Positions 1 through 6,986 of a stretch of 46,111 bases of DNA are shown here, in pieces (position 1 is the first letter of the stretch; the number at the start of each line of letters is the position of its first letter). Source of the stretch: JBBKWH01 sp037968855. GTDB taxonomy: Bacteria; Pseudomonadota; Gammaproteobacteria; Pseudomonadales; Moraxellaceae. The stretch lies in assembly GCA_037968855.1 (NCBI GenBank), contig JBBKWH010000065.1, positions 1 to 46,111 of the forward strand. The letters are read 5' to 3'. Under the pieces are notes generated by a model. The model saw only the letters and a program-made list of their open reading frames with translations, did no database searches and was not told where the DNA came from. The position numbers and the translations under genes were made by a program.

Positions 1-753
1 CTCCTCGGTTCGTTTTTCTCGAAAACGTCAGGGGATTACTTTCCAGTGGCGGGTTCACGCCAGTCATCACAGCGTTGGTCACCCTCGGGTTCGACGTTGA
101 ATGGGGAGTATTGGCCGCAAGCCAAGTTGGCGCTACACACCGCCGTGAGCGAGTTTTCATGCTGGCCTACCGTGACCGTTTGCGGCAACAACAACCGCAC
201 CGGGCTAACAGCAAAATCCAGCGACGGGCTATCAACAGCAGCCAAGGCATGGGCGACGCCAACAGCGACGGACTACAAGCGCGGGGACAATCCATCGGAT
301 CATCGTCGCAACACGCCTTGCATCGCAGCTCAGGCAGCACGGTGGCCTACGCTGGACGTATGCAGCCAAGTCAGGGATATGGCCAAGACAAAAGTAACGA
401 TCGGTCTACCAGCATCAGCAGCCAACTGGCCAACGCCCTCGGCTTCGGATTGCGATCGGGGCGGAGTGCAGACAGCGAACATGTCCGGCCAGTCATTAAC
501 TCAGACAGTCAACAGCTATTCGCGCCGGGTCCTGAATCAGATCGATGGGGTGGAATTGTCGCCAACCATGCGCATCTTGCCCCGGCGACTGAACCCGATG
601 TTTGTTTGCTGGCTGATGGGGTGGCCTACATGGTGGACGCATCCCGATCAGATCAAGTCCGCGCCTGTGGAAATGGTGTTGTACCGCTACAAGCTGCAGG
701 TGCATTTGTCGCACTTGTTCAACGCGCAGGAATCTAGGGAGAGAGCGGCATGA
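1..753 (+). CDS. Overlapping frame in the methyltransferase locus, WPTP-repeat phage protein
   Basis: The +1 frame is also open from the window edge to a TGA at 751-753, giving at least 250 residues. It is not random. It carries repeated WPTxTxxD-like pieces (WATPTATDYKRGD, WPTLDVCSQ, NWPTPSASDCDRGG) and ends with LNPMFVCWLMGWPTWWTHPD, a segment I recognise from phage proteins annotated as methyltransferase-associated (usually LNPxFVEWLMGFPxGWT). The TGA overlaps the ATG of the next gene (ATGA at 750-753), the spacing used for translational coupling in this region. The same DNA reads as LADAN-type in one frame and WPTPT-type in the other, so both may be expressed. Whether this frame makes its own protein, is reached by frameshift, or is only a by-product is not decided by sequence alone. 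Confidence 0.45.
   Translation, partial: LLGSFFSKTSGDYFPVAGSRQSSQRWSPSGSTLNGEYWPQAKLALHTAVSEFSCWPTVTVCGNNNRTGLTAKSSDGLSTAAKAWATPTATDYKRGDNPSDHRRNTPCIAAQAARWPTLDVCSQVRDMAKTKVTIGLPASAANWPTPSASDCDRGGVQTANMSGQSLTQTVNSYSRRVLNQIDGVELSPTMRILPRRLNPMFVCWLMGWPTWWTHPDQIKSAPVEMVLYRYKLQVHLSHLFNAQESRERAA
3..737 (+). CDS. DNA C5-cytosine methyltransferase, C-terminal part
   Basis: The reading frame is open from the window edge, so the start and the catalytic Pro-Cys motif lie outside. The visible part has FLENVRGLL (motif VI, with the ENV that contacts the target cytosine) at bases 15-41, then GATHRRERVFMLA (motif VIII), a long variable region that should hold the target recognition domain, and GNGVVPLQAAGAF near the end (motif X, cofactor-side helix). 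The order VI-VIII-TRD-X is that of C5 methyltransferases, which transfer methyl from S-adenosylmethionine to cytosine in duplex DNA. The variable region is rich in short pieces of the type GDANSDGLQ and LANALGFGL, common in phage enzymes of this family. It precedes a DUF7694 gene in the early phage region. A second open frame covers the same bases (see 1-753). Confidence 0.8.
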   Translation, partial: PRFVFLENVRGLLSSGGFTPVITALVTLGFDVEWGVLAASQVGATHRRERVFMLAYRDRLRQQQPHRANSKIQRRAINSSQGMGDANSDGLQARGQSIGSSSQHALHRSSGSTVAYAGRMQPSQGYGQDKSNDRSTSISSQLANALGFGLRSGRSADSEHVRPVINSDSQQLFAPGPESDRWGGIVANHAHLAPATEPDVCLLADGVAYMVDASRSDQVRACGNGVVPLQAAGAFVALVQRAGI

Positions 754-1088
754 GTATTTTTAAGCAAATCCCAAAATCAGAATGGCCTGAACAACCTGAT
801 CACTTGGTACGGGTTTACAAAAGCACTGATTTTTTGGTGCAGGAATATGCCGAGCCAAGCGGCGTGACCCGTCTAACCATCAATTCGACAAAGCGGAAAA
901 ATGGCATGTGGGTGGATGGGATTACTTGGGATCAGTTGATGCACGTCAAGCGCATGATCGGTTACAGCAATGTGTGCGCAGTCGAGATTTATCCGCCTGA
1001 TCGGGATGTGGTTAATGTTGCCAATATTCGGCATTTGTGGCTGGTCGATATGCCGGATTTTGCATGGCAGAAGGATGGTGATGTATGA
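750..1088 (+). CDS. DUF7694-family phage protein
   Basis: A soluble protein of 112 residues with no signal peptide or membrane segment. The central to C-terminal part, around DGITWDQLMHVKRMIGY, AVEIYPPDRDVVNVANIRHLWLV and PDFAWQ, matches the family pattern I associate with DUF7694, small proteins common in early regions of temperate phages of Proteobacteria. Function is unknown. The ATG overlaps the upstream TGA (ATGA), and its own stop overlaps the next start, so it is inside a tightly coupled early operon. GAGAGAG just upstream at 739-745 is a plausible ribosome binding site. Confidence 0.7.
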   Translation: MSIFKQIPKSEWPEQPDHLVRVYKSTDFLVQEYAEPSGVTRLTINSTKRKNGMWVDGITWDQLMHVKRMIGYSNVCAVEIYPPDRDVVNVANIRHLWLVDMPDFAWQKDGDV

Positions 1089-1348
1089 AAAAACCAGCAT
1101 TAAAACTAGCCGCTGCATGGGCTGCAACATGTATCGCATCAAGCATTAAGCGGCAGATCGTTTGGATTTTTCAGCGTGAATTTTTAGTTGGTTTTGTCGC
1201 AGTGATTGGCTTGATTTGCAATGTGCTGACAATTCCGATCCGGTTTTTTTGGGTGATGCGATGGGCGTATGTGGAGATGCGTACTGCACGGGATGACAAA
1301 AACGCGTGGGCACACATCAAACGGTTTTGGCGAGCAGGGAGTATCTGA
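1085..1348 (+). CDS. Small membrane protein, phage early region
   Basis: An 87-residue protein that I do not recognise. A hydrophobic stretch at about residues 31-56 (EFLVGFVAVIGLICNVLTIP and following) is long enough for one membrane crossing. The N-terminal 30 residues are mildly hydrophobic with Lys/Arg, and the C-terminus is basic. The start overlaps the previous stop (ATGA at 1085-1088), and the next gene begins directly after its TGA, which supports it as a real member of the operon. Superinfection exclusion is a common role for such phage proteins, but nothing in the sequence shows it. Confidence 0.55.
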   Translation: MKKPALKLAAAWAATCIASSIKRQIVWIFQREFLVGFVAVIGLICNVLTIPIRFFWVMRWAYVEMRTARDDKNAWAHIKRFWRAGSI

Positions 1349-1555
1349 ATGACACACACAAACATTTTAGCGCCCTGCCGTTATTGCGGCCACCAAGCAA
1401 TGTCTTGGCGCGCCCCAGTTGGCCTCGGTTATCAAATCGCGTGCAGCAATGCTGACTGTCACTCACGACATGCTGCAAAGGGGATTGTGGCGCATACGAG
1501 TGCGCAGGGGGCGGCAGCAAAATGGAATCAACGGCAGGGAGCGCCTACAACATGA
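1349..1555 (+). CDS. Lar-like zinc ribbon protein
   Basis: A 68-residue protein with a CRYCG motif at residues 10-14 and a second Cys pair in CSNADC at about 32-37, followed by AAAKWNQR. This CxxCG...CxxxxC plus AxxxWNxR layout is that of the Lar (restriction alleviation) family and related phage zinc ribbon proteins. Lar itself relieves type I restriction in the Rac prophage. For this short relative the fold is the safer claim than the activity. The gene starts one base after the previous TGA and its own TGA overlaps the rusA start (ATGA at 1552-1555). Confidence 0.65.
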   Translation: MTHTNILAPCRYCGHQAMSWRAPVGLGYQIACSNADCHSRHAAKGIVAHTSAQGAAAKWNQRQGAPTT

Positions 1556-2148
1556 GCGGACATCAAAAGTTACAAGCAACAAACACCATGACGCTCCAAG
1601 AGGCGCGTGAGACCGGATTGCTTGAGCTATGGCAGCCCAAGCGCGCACGCAATAACCCCGTTCGCCACAAGCTCGGCAAGATCGCCCAGCAAGCCAAGCG
1701 TGACATCAAAGCCACTCCAGCCGACCCAAAGCTGACACCAGATGAGGTGTTTACGCTGCGTCTGCCGTGGCCACCGTCTATTAACCATCTGTATGAGCGC
1801 AGTGCCGATGGTGGTCAGCACATCGGTAGGGCTGGCAAGGCATACATCAGTCGTGTGGCGGAGCTTGTCACTGTCAATCGACTGGTGGGCAAGGTTGGCA
1901 GCGCATTGATCGACATCGTGATGGTCTTGCATGAGCCAAACAACGGACACGTCCATGACTCTGACAACTATCGCAAATGTCTTTTTGATGCGCTGACAAA
2001 ATCGGGTTTTTGGCGGGATGACCAGCAAATCAAGCTGGACTTAACGGTAATGGGTGAGCCGGTAAAACATGGATCGGTTGAGCTGGCGATACGGCTGCAT
2101 AAGCCGATCACGGCATTTGATGCAGCAAAACTAATGGAGATGATTTGA
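1552..2148 (+). CDS. rusA: RusA-family Holliday junction resolvase
   Basis: RusA cuts four-way DNA junctions as a dimer and serves phage recombination and late replication. This protein has LPWPPSINHLY at residues 71-81, HDSDNYRKCLFDALTKSG around 135-152 and RDDQQIKLDLTV at about 155-166. These are the conserved N-terminal strand and the acidic metal-binding cluster (Asp136, Asp138, Asp146, Asp156, Asp157). At 198 residues it is longer than E. coli RusA (about 120), because of a basic extension of some 65 residues before the domain. An in-frame ATG at 1522 would add ten residues, but 1552 is preferred because it overlaps the previous stop and follows an AGGGAG at 1536-1541. Confidence 0.85.
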   Translation: MSGHQKLQATNTMTLQEARETGLLELWQPKRARNNPVRHKLGKIAQQAKRDIKATPADPKLTPDEVFTLRLPWPPSINHLYERSADGGQHIGRAGKAYISRVAELVTVNRLVGKVGSALIDIVMVLHEPNNGHVHDSDNYRKCLFDALTKSGFWRDDQQIKLDLTVMGEPVKHGSVELAIRLHKPITAFDAAKLMEMI

Positions 2149-2306
2149 TGGGAGCGCAAGCGATGGAACAGGGAAGCAAGGTCACATGCGTTTTTGGTGC
2201 TGGTGTTTGGATCATCACGCATGATTTTGGTGGTGGGTTTTATGAGATTCGGCAGGGCGATGTGTCGACACATGCTTATGCCCGTCATTTGCAGGGAGTG
2301 GCGTGA
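2148..2306 (+). CDS. Small phage protein, 52 residues
   Basis: A short gene fitted exactly between rusA and the antiterminator. Its ATG overlaps the rusA stop (TGATG at 2146-2150) and its TGA overlaps the next ATG (ATGA-type overlap at 2304-2308). The product is soluble with a Gly-rich middle (HDFGGGFYEIRQGD) and I do not recognise it. The double overlap is the main reason to believe it is expressed. A second in-frame ATG at 2163 is possible and would give 47 residues. Confidence 0.5.
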   Translation: MGAQAMEQGSKVTCVFGAGVWIITHDFGGGFYEIRQGDVSTHAYARHLQGVA

Positions 2307-2734
2307 TGGGACAGTTAAAGCTCGAAGTGCCGCAGGACTTGCGCGAAATGTCGTTTGTGTTGTCGCAGTGGGGCATTTGGACGCGCACAGCATTGGATAT
2401 GCCGACGACATATCGTTGTCAGTTAGCCGCTTTGGTCGATAGTGCGCAGTTGGTCAAAAAGAGCCGTATGCCGACGCTGTATCTTGGTGATGATGTATGT
2501 GGGTCAGTAGATGCGTTGATGGGCATACTCAAGATTGAGCAGCCTATTTTGTTTGATTGGATCGACCATCATTACCGCAAGGGTATCCCGCTCAAGGCAT
2601 TAGCAGGCATGACCAAGGCGTCTGACGGCAAAGGCGGTATATCTGAGCATAAGGTGGTGCAAATCTTGGTTAAGGCGGAGGAGTATTTGATGGGTATTGC
2701 ACGACGCATTGAAGCGCAAAACAAACATCATTGA
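2306..2734 (+). CDS. Phage antitermination protein Q-like
   Basis: A 142-residue protein whose second half resembles the phage Q family: VDALMGILKIEQPILFDWIDHHY, then a short basic helix region (RKGIPLKALAGM) and HKVVQILVKAEEYLMG, a helix-turn-helix-like end. Q proteins bind DNA near the late promoter and load onto paused RNA polymerase so that it reads through terminators. The context supports this call strongly: directly after the gene come a promoter, a -10-like pause sequence and three tandem intrinsic terminators, then the late genes. The GTG at 2303 is possible, but the ATG at 2306 overlaps the previous TGA. Confidence 0.65.
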   Translation: MGQLKLEVPQDLREMSFVLSQWGIWTRTALDMPTTYRCQLAALVDSAQLVKKSRMPTLYLGDDVCGSVDALMGILKIEQPILFDWIDHHYRKGIPLKALAGMTKASDGKGGISEHKVVQILVKAEEYLMGIARRIEAQNKHH

Positions 2735-2738
2735 CAGC

Positions 2739-2767
2739 TTGCACAACTACGAGCAACATAGTATAAA
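2739..2767 (+). promoter_or_regulatory. Probable phage late promoter
   Basis: TTGCAC at 2739-2744 and TATAAA at 2762-2767 are separated by 17 bases. Transcription should start near 2774, about 30 bases before the first terminator hairpin. TATGTT at 2773-2778 resembles a -10 element placed in the initial transcribed region, as in the sigma-dependent pause sites used by Q proteins. A TTGACA at 2731-2736 also occurs but has no well spaced -10. Confidence 0.55.
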
Positions 2768-2802
2768 AGTGTTATGTTGCCGTCATTGCATCAAACACAC
2801 AT

Positions 2803-2830
2803 AGCCCTGCCATTTGCGCGGGGCTTTTTT
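2803..2830 (+). terminator. Intrinsic terminator 1 downstream of late promoter
   Basis: An 8-bp stem (2803-2810 with 2818-2825, one T-G pair), a 7-base loop and a run of six T at 2825-2830. Its place about 30 bases into the late transcript is like tR' of lambdoid phages. Confidence 0.8.
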
Positions 2831-2856
2831 ACGTCCTGAATTTGAGTTTTAACCAG

Positions 2857-2877
2857 ACCCGCTTCGGCGGGTTTTTG
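2857..2877 (+). terminator. Intrinsic terminator 2 (TTCG tetraloop)
   Basis: ACCCGC at 2857-2862, TTCG loop, GCGGGT at 2867-2872, followed by T residues. A perfect 6-bp stem with a stable UUCG tetraloop. Confidence 0.75.
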
Positions 2878-2881
2878 TTTG

Positions 2882-2920
2882 CCGTCCGACCGCAGCACGG
2901 GGAGGGTCGGGCGGTTTTTT
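2882..2920 (+). terminator. Intrinsic terminator 3
   Basis: A 10-bp stem with one T-G pair (2882-2891 with 2905-2914), a 13-base loop and six T at 2915-2920. It lies 16 bases before the first late gene. Confidence 0.75.
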
Positions 2921-2936
2921 ATTATTGGAGCGCGTC

Positions 2937-3131
2937 ATGGATCAGATGCTATTGATTAACTGGTTGTTGCTAATCGTTGCCGCTGGCGTACTCATTGCGA
3001 TCATTGCTATTGCATATCGTCGTCATTGCATGATCAAAGCGTTTGAGATTGAGCAGGCTCGGTTGCAGGCCTATTTTGATGATCAGGTGCGGCGTGGGGC
3101 GCGGATCACTGAGCATCGTATAAAACTATGA
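2937..3131 (+). CDS. Small single-span membrane protein, first late gene
   Basis: A 64-residue protein with an N-terminal membrane anchor (about residues 4-28, ending in AYRRH) and a charged C-terminal helix (EIEQARLQAYFDDQVRRGARI) that would face the cytoplasm under the positive-inside rule. The ATG at 2937 has GGAG at 2927-2930. A TTG at 2925 is upstream but lacks a spaced ribosome site. The stop overlaps the next ATG (3128). Holin, anti-holin and signal-arrest roles are possible, but the lysis genes lie 22 kb away, so no function is assigned. Confidence 0.55.
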   Translation: MDQMLLINWLLLIVAAGVLIAIIAIAYRRHCMIKAFEIEQARLQAYFDDQVRRGARITEHRIKL

Positions 3132-3742
3132 CCAAGCGTCCTATGCCGCCAGCATATCCAATTGCCGGTGACTTTGCCGCAGCGCCAGAGGTCTTTGAGT
3201 GGATGCAATCAACACTGTTTGATAAAGACCATACGCTGTACAACCCAGACCATGAGCACCTGCATCACCTCGACATGCCGCGCCTATCATTTTTGTGGGC
3301 TGATGTTGAGGCGTCGCAAAAGCAACGCCAGATTCTAGGGACATGCGAAAAGGTGGCGTTTCGTGCGGGTGGCTGGCAGAAGTTGCGGCAAGAGTCACAG
3401 ATGAATGATTGGTTTGGCGAGGTACCAGAGTACCTGATCACGCTTGATGCGGAACATTGCAGGGCGTGTAGTGATGCTGACTTTTGCGCATTGATTGAGC
3501 ACGAGATTTACCACATCGCACAGGCCAAGGACATCTTTGGTTTACCCAAATTCAGCCGCATGACGGGTGAGCCATCGCTGATGATTGCGGCGCATGACGT
3601 CGAGGAGTTTGTGGGCGTTGTACGTCGCTATGGTGCATCTGAGAGTGTGCAACGGATGGTCGATGCCGCAAACAATGGCCCGACGCTATCACGCGCAAAT
3701 ATCGCGCACGCTTGCGGCACTTGTATGCTGCGGCTGGCTTAA
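3128..3742 (+). CDS. Putative phage zinc metallopeptidase
   Basis: A protein of 204 residues with HEIYH at 125-129, an HExxH zinc-binding active site motif, in the context ALIEHEIYHIAQAKD. Downstream HDVEEFVGVVRRYG has an acidic pair that may supply the third ligand. The short spacing and overall layout match phage proteins annotated as putative metallopeptidase that sit just before the terminase genes. Two Cys pairs, one in CRAC at 111-114 and one in the C-terminal CGTC, could bind a second metal. The substrate is unknown. It has no secretion signal, so it should act in the host cytoplasm or in assembly. Confidence 0.6.
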   Translation: MTKRPMPPAYPIAGDFAAAPEVFEWMQSTLFDKDHTLYNPDHEHLHHLDMPRLSFLWADVEASQKQRQILGTCEKVAFRAGGWQKLRQESQMNDWFGEVPEYLITLDAEHCRACSDADFCALIEHEIYHIAQAKDIFGLPKFSRMTGEPSLMIAAHDVEEFVGVVRRYGASESVQRMVDAANNGPTLSRANIAHACGTCMLRLA

Positions 3743-3788
3743 TTTTTTTGTCCGTTAGGATTTACCTAGCTTTACGAGGTGGCGGATC

Positions 3789-4250
3789 ATGGCAACCCTA
3801 AACGATGGGGTGAAAGCCTTTATCGTTCAGGCGCTTGCTGGCTTTGATACGCCAACTCAAGTATCTGAGTCTGTAAAGGCTGAGTTTGGCATAGAGATTA
3901 GTCGGCAGCACATCTCAATCTACGACCCAACCAAGGCGCAAGGCAGGAAGCTCAGTCAAAAATGGCGTGACTACTTTGCAAGCGAGCGCAAGAGGTTTAG
4001 AGAGGAGCGCGAGAACATCGCTATTGCGAACCGCGCATACCGACTCAAGCGCTTGCAGAATATTGTCGACAATGCTGGAAAAAATAGCTTTTTGATAATG
4101 GCCGCACTTGAACAGGCAGCCAAAGATGAGGGTGGTATGTACACGAACACCCGCATAGAAAAAGCCCCTGATACGCCAGACACGCCAAAACCAGACTACA
4201 CGCTGCAAATCAAACCGGATGAGGATGTGCCTAATGAGCCAATCCTCTGA
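3789..4250 (+). CDS. Terminase small subunit, DUF2280 type
   Basis: A 153-residue protein beginning MATLNDGVKAFIVQALAGFD, with a predicted helix-turn-helix (TQVSESVKAEFGIEISRQHIS, about residues 23-43). A basic helical region (SERKRFREERE) and a hydrophilic tail follow. The family (DUF2280) lies directly before large terminase genes in temperate phages of gammaproteobacteria and is taken to recognise the packaging site. A ribosome site (GAGGTGG, 3776-3782) precedes the ATG. The end overlaps the large subunit gene by 17 bases. Confidence 0.75.
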   Translation: MATLNDGVKAFIVQALAGFDTPTQVSESVKAEFGIEISRQHISIYDPTKAQGRKLSQKWRDYFASERKRFREERENIAIANRAYRLKRLQNIVDNAGKNSFLIMAALEQAAKDEGGMYTNTRIEKAPDTPDTPKPDYTLQIKPDEDVPNEPIL

Positions 4251-5541
4251 CGACAAGCCAGTACAACTAACACCCAAGCAAGCCAACATCTATGTGTGGG
4301 GCTGGCAGCCTAACGCCCGCTTTCGTGACGCAGTGTGCGGTCGTCGCTTTGGCAAGACGTTTTTAGGCAAGGCTGAGATGCGGCGTGCTGCACGTCTAGC
4401 GATGCAATGGGGCGTGTCTGTCGAGGATGAAATATGGTACGGCGCACCCACGTTTAAACAAGCCAAGCGCGTGTTCTGGCGACGGCTTAAGCAAGCCATC
4501 CCGAAGTCATGGCGGGCAGGCAAGCCGAACGAGACCGAGTGCAGCATCCTCTTGATATCAGGCCATGTGATGCGGGTTGTTGGACTGGACAACTATGATG
4601 ACCTGCGCGGGTCAGGTTTGTTTTTTGCTCTGATTGATGAGTGGGCTGATACCAAGTACGCAGCATGGGAGGAAGTGATACGCCCTATGCTTTCAACCTG
4701 CAAATACACGGTTAATGGCGTACAGCGGGTAGGCGGTCATGCTCTGCGCATTGGTACGCCCAAGGGATTTAATCACTGCTACGACACCTATCTGGACGGT
4801 CAGGGCAAAGAGTCAGACCACAAGTCATGGCTGTACACGTCGCTTGATGGTGGCAACGTACCCGCAGAGGAGCTAGATGCAGCCCGTCGCAAGATGGATC
4901 CGCGCACGTTTCGACAGGAGTACGAGGCTAGCTTCGAGAACTATCAGGGAGTTATTTACTACTGCTTTGATCGTCGTCTTAATCACACAGATGCGGTTAT
5001 TGAGGCGGGCGATGTGCTGCATATCGGCATGGACTTCAACGTGGGCAAGATGGCTGGTGTGGTGTTTGTTGTGCGCGGTGGCAATCCAATCGCAGTCGAT
5101 GAATTGCACACGGTTTTTGATACCCCAGCGATGATCCAAAACATTAAAAACCGTTTTGCAGATCACAAGGTTTGTGTCTATCCCGATGCGTCTGGCCAGA
5201 ACCGCAAGTCAAGTAACGCCAGTGAAACTGATTTAACACTACTGCGCAAAGCTGGCTTTGTCGTGGTGGTTGATAAGTCAAATCCTGCTGTGAAAGACCG
5301 CATCAACAGCAAAAATGCCGTGCTGTGCAACTCAGTTGGCGAGCGTCGCATGTATGTCAATACGCATACCTGCCCAGAATACACGCGGTCACTTGAGCGT
5401 CAGATCTGGAAAGAAAATGGCGAACCGGACAAAGATGGTGGATTTGATCACCTGAATGACGCGGGTGGCTACTTCATCTACAAAGAATATCCGCTCAAAG
5501 CGCGTATGCGCATCAGCAAATCAATGGTGGATCGAGCATGA
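4234..5541 (+). CDS. terL: Terminase large subunit
   Basis: This is the ATPase-nuclease that pumps DNA into the prohead and cuts the concatemer. The 435-residue product has a Walker A motif GRRFGKT at 36-42, a Walker B strand LFFALIDE at 129-136 ending in the catalytic Glu, and a C-terminal RNase H-like nuclease domain starting at IGMDFNVG, where Asp267 would be the first metal ligand. The chosen ATG (4234) follows a GAGG at 4221-4224. Another ATG at 4219 would add five residues. The stop overlaps the portal start by four bases. Confidence 0.9.
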   Translation: MSQSSDDKPVQLTPKQANIYVWGWQPNARFRDAVCGRRFGKTFLGKAEMRRAARLAMQWGVSVEDEIWYGAPTFKQAKRVFWRRLKQAIPKSWRAGKPNETECSILLISGHVMRVVGLDNYDDLRGSGLFFALIDEWADTKYAAWEEVIRPMLSTCKYTVNGVQRVGGHALRIGTPKGFNHCYDTYLDGQGKESDHKSWLYTSLDGGNVPAEELDAARRKMDPRTFRQEYEASFENYQGVIYYCFDRRLNHTDAVIEAGDVLHIGMDFNVGKMAGVVFVVRGGNPIAVDELHTVFDTPAMIQNIKNRFADHKVCVYPDASGQNRKSSNASETDLTLLRKAGFVVVVDKSNPAVKDRINSKNAVLCNSVGERRMYVNTHTCPEYTRSLERQIWKENGEPDKDGGFDHLNDAGGYFIYKEYPLKARMRISKSMVDRA

Positions 5542-6986
5542 GCAAAACCAAAAAGGGCTGGTGGGCGCACATCCGGCCATCAGTTTTAGAGAAGGCAGGG
5601 CGTCCGGTTGTTGAACATCTGCCGCCCCGCTTTGAGGTGCCACAACTTCCAGCCGGTGTTGTTCCGCAGGGTGTGTCATCCGCTATTGCGCAAGATTCGT
5701 CACTTGGTTACATGGGCGACTGCGTTGCCAATGCCAACAACTACGGCATCTACCCGCGCTTTCGTGGCTATGCGTATTTAGCGCAGTTATCCCAGATTAG
5801 TGAGTTCCGCTCACCGTCTGAGACGATTGCAACAGAGATGACGCGGGAGTGGATCAAGCTGGTTAGCACTGGTGATGATGATCACTCTGAGCAAATCAAT
5901 GCGCTTGCGGCCGAGATGGATCGTCTTAAGTTGCGAGATGTCTTTAAGCAGGCGATTGAGCACGACGGGTTTTTTGGTCGTGGCATGATCTATATCGATG
6001 TGGACCAGCGCGGCATTGACAGCACTCCACTGGTTCTTGACCCGCGCACAATCAAAAAAGGCTCACTGGTTGGCTTTAAAGCGATTGAGCCAATTTGGAC
6101 AACGCCGAGTCAATACAACTCAATCGACCCAACGGCACGCGACTTCTACCGACCAACAGGCTGGTACGTCATGGGGCGCGAGGTCCACGCATCACGCCTA
6201 ATGATGATGGTTGCGCGACCACTGCCGGACATGCTTAAAGCCGCTTATAACTTTAGTGGCATCAGTATGTCGCAATTGATTGAGCCGTATGTTGATTCGT
6301 GGCTACAGACCCGCAAGTCTGTGTCGGATGTGATCAAGGCATTTTCATTCAATGGCCTAAAAACAGACATGCAGACGCAGTTGGCTGGCAGTGTTGGTGG
6401 TGATGACGGTGGTGGGGCTGATGATCTGTTTAACCGGGTGGATTTGTACAATCGCACTCGTGACAACCGTGGTTTGATGCTGCTGGACAAAGAGTCCGAG
6501 GAGTTTTTTCAGTTCAACACACCGTTGTCCACGCTTGATGCCCTGCAAGCTCAGTCACAAGAGCAAATGGCGACACCTTGTCATATTCCGCTGGTTAAAC
6601 TGCTAGGCATTACGCCAAGCGGCTTAAACGCATCAAGCGAGGGGGAGATCAAGGTCTTTTATGATTTTGTGCGCGCCCAGCAGGAGAGCATGCTTACCGA
6701 TGCGTTGGTGCTTGCGCTCAAGGTCATGCAGTTGTCACTTTTTGGTCAGATTTATGACGGCATCAGCTTTGAGTATCAGTCACTTGATCAAGAGACGCCT
6801 GAGCAAGCCGCAACCACCCAGAAGACCAAGGTTGAAACGGGCGCGGCTCTGATTGATGCAGGTGTTATCAGTGCAGAGGAGGAGCGCGCACGTATCGCAT
6901 CCGATCCTGATAGCGGGTACAACGGGCTAGACGCTGACGAGGTGCCAAGTGTCAAAGCAGACAACACTGAGAGCGATCCAGCCTAA
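5538..6986 (+). CDS. Portal protein, DUF1073 family
   Basis: A 482-residue protein forming the ring at the capsid vertex through which DNA enters. Typical family segments are visible: the early SPSETIATEMTREWIKL region, HDGFFGRGMIYIDVD, RPLPDMLKAAYNFSGISMSQLIEPYV, and the core LVKLLGITPSGLNASSEGEIKVFYDFVRAQQE, which is highly characteristic of DUF1073 portals. The acidic C-terminal tail (after about 440) is variable. ATGA overlap with terL couples the two. The 3' end overlaps the next gene by 38 bases. Confidence 0.9.
   Translation: MSKTKKGWWAHIRPSVLEKAGRPVVEHLPPRFEVPQLPAGVVPQGVSSAIAQDSSLGYMGDCVANANNYGIYPRFRGYAYLAQLSQISEFRSPSETIATEMTREWIKLVSTGDDDHSEQINALAAEMDRLKLRDVFKQAIEHDGFFGRGMIYIDVDQRGIDSTPLVLDPRTIKKGSLVGFKAIEPIWTTPSQYNSIDPTARDFYRPTGWYVMGREVHASRLMMMVARPLPDMLKAAYNFSGISMSQLIEPYVDSWLQTRKSVSDVIKAFSFNGLKTDMQTQLAGSVGGDDGGGADDLFNRVDLYNRTRDNRGLMLLDKESEEFFQFNTPLSTLDALQAQSQEQMATPCHIPLVKLLGITPSGLNASSEGEIKVFYDFVRAQQESMLTDALVLALKVMQLSLFGQIYDGISFEYQSLDQETPEQAATTQKTKVETGAALIDAGVISAEEERARIASDPDSGYNGLDADEVPSVKADNTESDPA

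Noticed and set aside
1627..2411. Long open frames on the minus strand opposite rusA and the antiterminator
   Set aside because: They lie antisense to genes with recognisable motifs, lack ribosome sites and have no familiar segments.
3915..4592. Minus-strand frames of 100-124 codons opposite the terminase genes
   Set aside because: They are shadows of the terminase coding sequence, with compositions rich in Arg, Cys and Ser typical of antisense frames.
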